This document shows positions 57,842-64,000 of a stretch of DNA of 64,000 bases, one piece after another. The notes beneath the pieces were generated by a model. That model saw only the letters and a list, made by a program, of their open reading frames with translations. It had not been told where the DNA came from and did no database searches. The DNA comes from Motiliproteus sp965230735 (GTDB lineage: Bacteria; Pseudomonadota; Gammaproteobacteria; Pseudomonadales; Balneatricaceae). The stretch lies in contig NZ_OZ246016.1 in NCBI RefSeq assembly GCF_965230735.1, forward strand, positions 1,674,001 to 1,738,000. The letters are read 5' to 3'. How positions within the stretch are numbered: the first letter of the stretch is position 1; every line of letters begins with the position of its first letter. A program made the translations under genes and the position numbers.

Positions 57842-59221
57842 TCAGCAGGCGACGACGTTGACAGCCAGTCCGCCCTGGGCGGTCTCTTTGTACTTGTCCT
57901 GCATATCCAGGCCGGTTTGGCGCATGGTTTCGATAACGCTATCGAGCGGTACGCGCTGGTTGCCATCGCCGCGCAGTGCCAGGCGGGCGGCGTTGATCGC
58001 CTTGACCGCACCCATGGTGTTGCGTTCGATACAGGGAACCTGAACCAGGCCGTCGATCGGGTCGCAGGTCAGTCCCAGGTTGTGTTCCATGCCAATCTCG
58101 GCCGCGTTTTCGATCTGTTCGGGTGTGCCGCCCAGTACCGCCGCCAGGCCGGCAGCCGCCATGGAGCAGGCCACGCCGACTTCACCCTGGCAGCCCACTT
58201 CAGCGGCGGAGATCGAAGCATTCTTCTTGTACAGCATGCCGATGGCGCCGGAGGTGGCGATAAAGTTGAAGATGCCGTTCTCATCGGCACCGGGGACGAA
58301 ACGGTGGTAGTAGGCCAGCACGGCCGGGATGACACCGGCAGCACCGTTGGTCGGTGCGGTCACGACCCGGCCACCGGCCGCGTTCTCTTCGTTGACCGCC
58401 ATGGCGTACAGGTTGATCCAGTCCATCACGCTGAGCTGGTCACGCAGGGCCGCTTCGGGGCGATCGGTCAGCTCTTTGCGCAGTTGAGCGGCGCGACGCT
58501 TGACGCCGAGGCCGCCGGGCAGTTCGCCGGTTTCACGGCAGCCACGCTCGATGCAGGCTTCCATCACGTTCCACAGCTTACGCAGGTTGGCTTCTACTTC
58601 TTCGTCCGAACGCATGGCGCGCTCGTTGGCCAGTACCAGCTCGGCGATGCTCAAACCGCTCTCTTCGCAACGGTCGAGCAGTTCGCGACCGGTTTCAAAG
58701 GGGTAGGGGATCGGGTGGTTGACGACTTCGTCAGCCGGCAGTTCGATCTCGTCTTCGCAGAGTACGAAGCCGCCGCCGACGGAGAAATAGACTTTGCTGA
58801 TTAGCTGGATGCCATCGCGATCAAACAGCTCAAAACGCATGCCGTTAGGGTGCTGCGGCAGGCTTTCGCCGAAGGCGAACGGTAGATCGGTTTCTTCATT
58901 AAACGCCAGCTCGACTCGGCCACCCAGATTCAGAACCTTTTGCTCGCGGATGATGGCGATCTTGGCATCGACGCTGTCCGGGTCGATTTCGTCCGGGCGT
59001 TCGCCCAGAAGCCCCAACAGGGTGGCGATATCGGTGGCATGACCTTTACCGGTCATGGCCAGGGAGCCGAACAGGGTGACTTTAACGCGGCCAGCTTGGG
59101 AGAACAGATCTTGGGATTCGAGAAGCTCGAGGAAGCGTTGTCCGGCCCACATGGGTCCAACGGTGTGAGAGCTGGAGGGGCCGATTCCGACTTTGAACAG
59201 ATCAAAAAGACTTAGAGACAT
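57842..59221 (-). CDS. sdaA: L-serine ammonia-lyase (Fe-S dependent)
   Basis: SdaA deaminates L-serine to pyruvate using a [4Fe-4S] cluster. The chosen ATG (59221) gives 459 residues, starting MSLSLFDLFKVGIGPSSSHT, the classic start. Cluster cysteines are visible in ACSMAAAG, LTCDPIDGLVQVPCIERN, and the terminal VNVVAC acts as the tail Cys known for this class. The upstream in-frame extension to 59338 has no family similarity. It is the first gene of the serine/glycine cluster and divergent from the XRE-cupin gene. Confidence 0.96.
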   Translation of the reverse strand: MSLSLFDLFKVGIGPSSSHTVGPMWAGQRFLELLESQDLFSQAGRVKVTLFGSLAMTGKGHATDIATLLGLLGERPDEIDPDSVDAKIAIIREQKVLNLGGRVELAFNEETDLPFAFGESLPQHPNGMRFELFDRDGIQLISKVYFSVGGGFVLCEDEIELPADEVVNHPIPYPFETGRELLDRCEESGLSIAELVLANERAMRSDEEVEANLRKLWNVMEACIERGCRETGELPGGLGVKRRAAQLRKELTDRPEAALRDQLSVMDWINLYAMAVNEENAAGGRVVTAPTNGAAGVIPAVLAYYHRFVPGADENGIFNFIATSGAIGMLYKKNASISAAEVGCQGEVGVACSMAAAGLAAVLGGTPEQIENAAEIGMEHNLGLTCDPIDGLVQVPCIERNTMGAVKAINAARLALRGDGNQRVPLDSVIETMRQTGLDMQDKYKETAQGGLAVNVVAC

Positions 59222-59392
59222 CTTTATTAAACTCCGCGTACGAGTCTGGCTCGTGTTGTTTTGTTTTCGCGTTGTCCGGACGCTGGGTGTCATAAATGCA
59301 CCGCCTGTTGCGTCCCGGGGTTGAAAGTATCCGAACAACCCCGTTGTTCAAGATGTGAGCAGATTAATCTGATTTAGAAACCTAGTCAACAA

Positions 59393-59412
59393 AAATTTCC
59401 AATAGGAAACTT
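59393..59412. promoter_or_regulatory. Palindromic operator candidate beside sdaA
   Basis: AAATTTCC-AATA-GGAAACTT is an 8-bp inverted repeat with one mismatch. TAGGAAACTT recurs exactly at 59569. The site lies about 170 bases before sdaA and 190 before the regulator. Confidence 0.55.
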
Positions 59413-59560
59413 TATTGATTGTTGCTCTCCTCGGGATACGGTTGGCGTCGGCGCTGCTGCTTAAATTGGTGGGCTTTCGTGATTGCTGTATTATCGGAAG
59501 CGATACATTGCGATAAATTGCTTGCTTGATGGTGCTAATGAGCAATTAATGTTGTTGCTG

Positions 59561-59576
59561 TTTACTTTAGGAAACT
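59561..59576. promoter_or_regulatory. Second operator candidate, before the XRE-cupin gene
   Basis: GTTTAC-TTTA-GGAAAC is a shorter version of the same palindrome, 22 bases before the regulator ATG, where a bound repressor could block transcription or act as autoregulator. Confidence 0.5.
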
Positions 59577-59597
59577 TGAAATCCATGGAGTCAGACC

Positions 59598-60254
59598 ATG
59601 TCCGATAAGGAAGCCCCGTACTCGATGCTGGACAAAGAACGTCAGAAAGAGATGGAAGGTTCGTTGGACGATACCGGTAGCGCTGCCGATGCAAGGGTCA
59701 CCGAGCTGCAGTTGGGCAAGCGGGTCAAGCAGATCCGCTTAAGTCACAACCTGACTCTGGAAGAAGCCAGTCGACGTACCGGCCTGGCCCGTTCGACACT
59801 GTCGAAGATTGAAAATGAACAGATCTCGCCCACCTTTCAGGCGGTGCAGAAATTGGCCAATGGCTTGAATATCGATATTCCGCAGCTGTTCGCCACCGCC
59901 AAGGAATCGCGTTGTGCCGGTCGACGGGACATTACCCGGGCTGGACAGGGCCGTATGCATCCGACCCCGACCTATGAGCATGAGATGTTGGCCAGCCAGC
60001 TGACCAATAAACAGATGCTGCCCTACCGCTCGATCGTTCGCTCCCGTTCCTTTGATGATTACCCCAGCTGGGTCCGCCATGACGGCGAGGAATTTTTGCT
60101 GGTGCTCAGCGGCAAGGTGCGTTTCTACACAGAGTTTTACGAGCCGGTCGATCTGGAAGCCGGTGACAGTAGCTATTATGACGGCGGCATGGGCCATGCG
60201 CTGGTCTCGATCAGCGAAGAGGATGCCGAGGTGTTGTGGGTCACCTCGACTTGA
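59598..60254 (+). CDS. XRE-family regulator with C-terminal cupin domain
   Basis: The 218-residue protein has an N-terminal helix-turn-helix (about 34-95, RVKQIRLSHNLTLEEASRRTGLAR and STLSKIE) and a cupin_2 domain (about 145-215, HDGEEFLLVLSGKVRFYTE) that typically binds a small ligand or metal. The acidic 30-residue N-terminal extension is unusual. It is divergent from the sdaA-glyA-gcv cluster and flanked by two related palindromes. The inference is that it is a local regulator of serine/glycine catabolism, with serine or glycine derivative as the probable signal. Confidence 0.9.
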   Translation: MSDKEAPYSMLDKERQKEMEGSLDDTGSAADARVTELQLGKRVKQIRLSHNLTLEEASRRTGLARSTLSKIENEQISPTFQAVQKLANGLNIDIPQLFATAKESRCAGRRDITRAGQGRMHPTPTYEHEMLASQLTNKQMLPYRSIVRSRSFDDYPSWVRHDGEEFLLVLSGKVRFYTEFYEPVDLEAGDSSYYDGGMGHALVSISEEDAEVLWVTST

Positions 60255-60281
60255 TCGGGTCAGGCCTTAAGCGGTAATGAG

Positions 60282-60316
60282 AAGGGGCGTTCTGAATGGC
60301 AGATCGCCCTTTTTTA
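60282..60316 (+). terminator. Terminator of the XRE-cupin gene
   Basis: A stem of about 8 bp (AAGGGGCG 60282-60289 with CGCCCTTT 60305-60312) is followed by T residues, 27 bases after the stop. Confidence 0.75.
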
Positions 60317-60482
60317 TTGTCCAGGACTCGAACTCCGCGCTTGTCGTGGTTGTCGTCTCGGCTTGCCGGGAAGTTGTTTTCAGACCTGCGGCCATTCATC
60401 AGGTTCTGCTATCGCTTGGAATACAGAGATTTTCGGGCTATCTTGACGCTGTTCAAATTGTATCGGGCTCGGATTTTCCTCC

Positions 60483-61481
60483 ATGTTCAAAATACCAAAA
60501 CCCACGGGTTCAGCCGTATCCTCTGAACCGCATGAATGCCAGCAGTGGCAGCACCAGTTCGAGCAGTTGTTCGAGCCCTGGCAGCAGGACCTGAACGGGC
60601 GTCTACTGAGCGGTTATCGAAGCCGTCACCGAGACTCGGCAAGAACCGAAATCTGCTGGCTGCACGGAAACGGTTTTAACAGCCTGGCCTACACCCCGAT
60701 ACTCAGTTCGCTGCTGCAAGCACAGGATTCAATCCCGGGTGGGCTGTCGATCTATACCACCGATCTGCCCGGTCACGGGCGCTCCCAGACCACCGGAAAG
60801 CCCTGGCCGGTCTGGCGAGAAATGGCCCGTTGTGCCGAAAAAGGGATGTTGCAACAGCTGGTGCAGGAGCCGGGTTTGCAGCGGATCGGTATTGGACACA
60901 GCCTGGGTGGGGTCGTCAGCCTGCTGCAGGCACACCAATACCCGGAGCGTTTTGACCGATTGCTGTTGCTCGATCCGGTGCTGTTTACCCCGGGAATCGT
61001 TGCCGCTCAGCAGGTGCTGAAGGCGCTCGGCCTTTGGCGCTGGATGCCGATGCCCAAGGTTACCCGTCGTCGCGAGAGTGGTTGGCAGTCGGTGTCACTG
61101 ATGCATCAACAGCTGGCCCAGAAGGGCTTTTACCGGAGTTGGGATCCACAGGCGTTGGCCGGATTCGTGGCCGGGGGTCATCAGGTGGTGGCCCAAGGGG
61201 CGGCTCAAAGGGTAGAACTGAGCTGTCCGCCGGAGTGGGAGGCGCGGATCTTCTCCAGCGTACCGCAGCGACTAACCCAGGCGATTCGTGAAGTGCGTAT
61301 TCCGGTACATGTGCTTTGTGCGCGGAACAGCTTTCCGTTTATCTTGAAAGGCACCCGGCGTGCCGCACAGATCAATCCGCATATCACCTACCAGATCTGG
61401 GGAGAGGGGCATTGTTTCCCGATGGAGCAACCCCATCAAACCGCTGCTCTGATCAAAGAGTGGTTGGCAAGCACAGCGTAA
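60483..61481 (+). CDS. Alpha/beta hydrolase
   Basis: The 332-residue protein has an alpha/beta hydrolase core. The oxyanion motif is WLHGNGFNS (about 59-67), the nucleophile elbow GHSLGG (about 138-143) holds the catalytic Ser, and the late GEGHCFPME supplies His. The usual acid position (after PVHVLCA) reads Arg-Asn-Ser, so the third triad member is unclear. Substrate unknown. The gene is probably transcribed alone, with a distant lipoprotein gene downstream. Confidence 0.87.
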   Translation: MFKIPKPTGSAVSSEPHECQQWQHQFEQLFEPWQQDLNGRLLSGYRSRHRDSARTEICWLHGNGFNSLAYTPILSSLLQAQDSIPGGLSIYTTDLPGHGRSQTTGKPWPVWREMARCAEKGMLQQLVQEPGLQRIGIGHSLGGVVSLLQAHQYPERFDRLLLLDPVLFTPGIVAAQQVLKALGLWRWMPMPKVTRRRESGWQSVSLMHQQLAQKGFYRSWDPQALAGFVAGGHQVVAQGAAQRVELSCPPEWEARIFSSVPQRLTQAIREVRIPVHVLCARNSFPFILKGTRRAAQINPHITYQIWGEGHCFPMEQPHQTAALIKEWLASTA

Positions 61482-61620
61482 GGGTATCGCTGATACCAGG
61501 CGTTACTATTCGATCACTACTGCACCGATCGAATCGATCCGTTGTCAAAAACACATAGCCCCTTGCGATTTGGATGATCGCCTCGGCTACGCTAAAGACA
61601 GCAAATAGAGGAGTTACGCC

Positions 61621-62484
61621 TTGCCGTTGGATAGATCAAAGGATTGGAATCACTATTGGATCACCCTGATCCTTGTCGTTGCACTGATTGGACTCAGCGG
61701 CTGCAGTCGATATCAGCTGGCCTATAACAATCTCGATACCCTGCTGTTGGACCGTATCGATGACTATACCGACCTGACCTCGAAACAGCAGTTGCAGATG
61801 GAGCGGCTGCTGGATCGTGCTCACCAATTGCACCGACAACAGCGATTACCCGAGTACAGCCAGCTGCTGAAACAGATACGCCTTGATCTGGTGCGCTCTG
61901 AGCTGGATTCGGCGACGCTGATGCTGATGTTTGAACAGCTGGAGCAGCAGTGGGCGCAACTGAGAGCCGATGCCGAGCCGCTGTTGCGCCAGCTGTTTAT
62001 CCAGCTCAGTCCTGATCAGCGGAAGCGGATGATGGCGCGGTTTGAGCGCGAGCTGGCAAAACGGCTCCGTGTCTACCAGCAGCAATCCCCGCAGCAGCGG
62101 GTTGAGCACCGATATCAGCGGTACCAGAAGCGGCTTAAGTTCTGGATCGGATCGCTGACCCAGCAGCAGCAACTGGCATTGCGTCGGTTTACTGAAGCAC
62201 TACCGCAAACCACCTTGGCCTGGTTGGATTACCGCAAGCTTTGGTTATCAGCCTTCGATCAAGCCTTGCAGCAGCGTGATTGGCAACAGTTAGAGCAATT
62301 GTTGCTGCAGCCGCAACAGCTGAGGTCACCGGCTCTACAGCAGGCGCTCGATCAAAGCCGGCGGCAATGGGCCGACTTTCTGGCGCAACAGCTGAGGCAG
62401 TTGCAAGCGTCGCAGCAGCAGGATCTGTTGGAGGAACTGGATCAGCTGATTGCCGATCTGGATGAACTTCAACGGCAGCGCTAG
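61621..62484 (+). CDS. Gln-rich lipoprotein (DUF6279-like)
   Basis: The 287-residue protein has a signal peptide with a lipobox LSGC (C28), so it is a lipoprotein, followed by YQLAYNNLDTLLLDRIDDYTDL, the typical start of DUF6279-like proteins. The remainder is almost entirely helical and very Gln-, Leu- and Arg-rich, with likely coiled coils. The start is TTG at 61621 with AGAGGAG just upstream. Function unknown. Confidence 0.8.
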   Translation: MPLDRSKDWNHYWITLILVVALIGLSGCSRYQLAYNNLDTLLLDRIDDYTDLTSKQQLQMERLLDRAHQLHRQQRLPEYSQLLKQIRLDLVRSELDSATLMLMFEQLEQQWAQLRADAEPLLRQLFIQLSPDQRKRMMARFERELAKRLRVYQQQSPQQRVEHRYQRYQKRLKFWIGSLTQQQQLALRRFTEALPQTTLAWLDYRKLWLSAFDQALQQRDWQQLEQLLLQPQQLRSPALQQALDQSRRQWADFLAQQLRQLQASQQQDLLEELDQLIADLDELQRQR

Positions 62485-62496
62485 CGGCTGGCCGAT

Positions 62497-62835
62497 TTAG
62501 CAGTCGTGCGGATTACTCTCATAGACATAGGCGCTCACCCGGCGGCCATCCTTCAGTCGGGCGCAGGTTAGTACCCGCCGATAGGCCTCCCCTTCAAAGG
62601 CGTCCAGCCGGGGCCAGAATGCAGCCAGCGCCTTAGAGTGAAACACCTGCCCCGGGACCTCATCCGGCCCGTCATTCAGCACAATGGCGCTGTAACCCTT
62701 GGCATAACCGCGGAGGAGGCGCTGCAACCTGCCATTGACGTTTGCCGGATGCCAGGATCCGGGCAGTTGGGCCAGCAGGTGCGCATTGGCCTGGCCCGGT
62801 GCCAGGGAACCGTATACGAACAGGTACTCGCTCAT
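62497..62835 (-). CDS. Gamma-glutamylcyclotransferase-like (AIG2) protein
   Basis: The 112-residue protein has the GGCT fold signature VYGSLAPGQANA (about 6-17) and the catalytic Glu candidate in LDAFEGEAYRR. Family members act on gamma-glutamyl amines or glutathione derivatives. Substrate here is unknown. The ATG at 62835 has AGGG upstream. It follows the GNAT gene by 34 bp on the same strand, so they are probably co-transcribed. Confidence 0.87.
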   Translation of the reverse strand: MSEYLFVYGSLAPGQANAHLLAQLPGSWHPANVNGRLQRLLRGYAKGYSAIVLNDGPDEVPGQVFHSKALAAFWPRLDAFEGEAYRRVLTCARLKDGRRVSAYVYESNPHDC

Positions 62836-62869
62836 CGGATTGCCCTGCGGCTTGTTGGCTTGAGCGTTT

Positions 62870-63328
62870 TCATTCCCCAAACTGCTCAAACACCTGTTGC
62901 TGTTTGCTCGGTATCAACCCCTGGGCACGGTAAAAGCGGCGGGCTTCAGCGCGCTCGATTCGGCTACGTACCCGCACAGCGAGTTGCTGATCTGCGGCCC
63001 AGTGTTTGGCCTGCTGCACCAAGGCGCGTCCGACACCTTGGCGTCGAAAAGCCGGTTCCACGGCCAAACCGCCGATTTCAGCAAAGGCATCGCGAAGTGC
63101 GATAAAGGCGTGGAGCCAACCGACGACCATGCCATCCCGTTCACAGATCCAGACCTGATCGTTAGAACTGTTCAGCAGTGCCTGCAAACGTGATTCGGCC
63201 AGCGACTCGTCGTAGTCGGGATAACCCAACGAAGCGGCGATGTGTTTGATCGCCAGGGCGTCTTCTTGGGTGGCAGGACGAATCGAGCTCGGTTGTTGTT
63301 GCTGGAAAGGTTGAATGTCGGAAGCCAT
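62870..63328 (-). CDS. GNAT-family N-acetyltransferase
   Basis: The 152-residue protein has the acetyl-CoA binding motif A (AVEPAFRRQGVGRALVQQA, with R/QxxGxG) and a C-terminal ARRFYRAQGL motif B. Substrate unknown. It lies between the lipase and GGCT-like genes on the same strand. Confidence 0.88.
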   Translation of the reverse strand: MASDIQPFQQQQPSSIRPATQEDALAIKHIAASLGYPDYDESLAESRLQALLNSSNDQVWICERDGMVVGWLHAFIALRDAFAEIGGLAVEPAFRRQGVGRALVQQAKHWAADQQLAVRVRSRIERAEARRFYRAQGLIPSKQQQVFEQFGE

Positions 63329-63401
63329 GGACGCTTGTTACCGGGTGGTTGGCGTTGGGGGATTAAACAGCTGTGCCAAGGTAGCACAGCTGTCATCCCG
63401 T

Positions 63402-64000
63402 TCAGGACTGCAGGTCCCATTGTTTCACTGCGTCCAGGTATTCATCCATGTTGTGGTCTTCAACGGCATCGATCCCGTCTTCGAACAGTGCACTGAGCGC
63501 CCCGTCGAAGTAATCGACGAACTTGAACCAGAAACCGACCTCCGGGTGTATCTCCTTCTCCGCCGAGATATACAGGTAGCTGCCGATATGGCTGTAGCCC
63601 ATCAATCGAGCTGGAGCCCGGGTCACGATGTCATTGTTGTTGTGAAAGCGGAAATAGCGCGACTTGCACTCGTTGTTGAAGGTGCGGGCGGTACTGCGGG
63701 TCAGTACCCGTGGTTGGCCGAAGGTATAGACGCTGGTGAAGGGTTTGTCTTCGTGCACCAGTTTGGCGGCGGCCACCGTTGCCATGGCGCCGCCCAGGCT
63801 GTGGCCGGTCAGGAACAGTGGACGTTTACGTTGCTGCTGCAGGTCGAGGAATTTGTCGTTCAGGGGTTTCCAGACATCCTCGACCGAATTCCAAAAGCCG
63901 CGGTGGAACTCGCCGAACAGCTGCTGGGTGGCAAAGGCATTGATGTTGTCGAGCCAGTCCTTCAGCTCGTTGGTGCCCCGAAAGGCCATGCACAGGAACT
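63402..64000 (-). CDS. Class 3 lipase-family protein (5' partial)
   Basis: This is an alpha/beta hydrolase of the fungal-type lipase class. The fragment has AFRGTNELKDWLDN, the nucleophile motif TGHSLGGAMATVAA, and the Asp of NNNDIVTRAP and His of GYSHIGSY that complete the triad. The frame continues upstream past the window edge (FLC before the Met), so the start and any signal peptide are missing. The 3' end is complete. Substrate unknown. Confidence 0.88.
   Translation of the reverse strand, partial: FLCMAFRGTNELKDWLDNINAFATQQLFGEFHRGFWNSVEDVWKPLNDKFLDLQQQRKRPLFLTGHSLGGAMATVAAAKLVHEDKPFTSVYTFGQPRVLTRSTARTFNNECKSRYFRFHNNNDIVTRAPARLMGYSHIGSYLYISAEKEIHPEVGFWFKFVDYFDGALSALFEDGIDAVEDHNMDEYLDAVKQWDLQS

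Overview
The window reads as the chromosome of a free-living, probably marine gammaproteobacterium of the Oceanospirillales/Pseudomonadales type. Evidence: the order hisZ-purA, suhB/trmJ-cysE-iscRSUA-hscBA-fdx-iscX and guaB-guaA...tadA-mltF-purL resembles Pseudomonas and its relatives, GC content is moderately high, and there is an OmpC-like porin, an MlaA-linked PP2C/STAS pair and a sodium:alanine symporter. Species cannot be fixed from the sequence alone. Both window edges cut genes (hisZ on the left, a class 3 lipase on the right).

Layout. 1-4.6 kb: hisZ (partial), purA and a GGDEF/EAL protein. 4.6-13.3 kb: a SuhB-family protein divergent from trmJ-cysE, then the complete ISC iron-sulfur operon behind a promoter overlapped by two abutting IscR-type operators. 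13.3-16.9 kb: guaB-guaA, with a MITE-like imperfect palindrome in the guaB leader. 16.9-18.2 kb: an intact IS3-family element between the convergent 3' ends of guaA and katG. 18.2-25.7 kb: an exported catalase-peroxidase with OxyR, two unrecognised envelope proteins, tadA and mltF. 25.8-33.7 kb: purL, then pgi, a UDP-glucose-dehydrogenase-like gene and galU. 33.7-43 kb: yciI, yciB, a PHP-family phosphoesterase, a YdiJ-type FAD/Fe-S dehydrogenase and hrpA. 43-47.1 kb: porin, mlaA, a PP2C response regulator and a STAS protein. 47.1-47.5 kb: tRNA-Ala, tRNA-Glu, tRNA-Ala. 47.6-59.2 kb: a minus-strand serine/glycine one-carbon cluster (sdaA, glyA, gcvH, gcvP, agcS, gcvT, lipA and a small unknown gene), divergent from an XRE-cupin regulator. 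60.5-64 kb: alpha/beta hydrolase, lipoprotein, GGCT-like protein, GNAT acetyltransferase and lipase.

How the genes work together. purA, guaB, guaA and purL serve purine synthesis. The isc genes build Fe-S clusters used by products encoded nearby (LipA, SdaA, YdiJ). In the glycine cluster, SdaA deaminates serine, GlyA interconverts serine and glycine, GcvPTH cleaves glycine, LipA makes the lipoyl group that GcvH carries, and AgcS probably imports glycine or alanine.

Most unusual points. Two genes in classical positions look like pseudoenzymes: the suhB-position protein has lost nearly all the metal-binding acids of inositol monophosphatases, and the protein between pgi and galU has lost the catalytic Cys and Glu and the nucleotide-binding glycine motif of UDP-glucose dehydrogenase. 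A third protein, the PP2C regulator, has a receiver domain without its phospho-acceptor. Other points for follow-up are the guaB leader element, a GTTTCC-N4-GGAAAC-like operator pair beside the XRE-cupin gene, stacked stem-loops before gcvT that do not match the glycine riboswitch, and a membrane protein with an LSm-like tail. I saw no CRISPR array, prophage or defence island.
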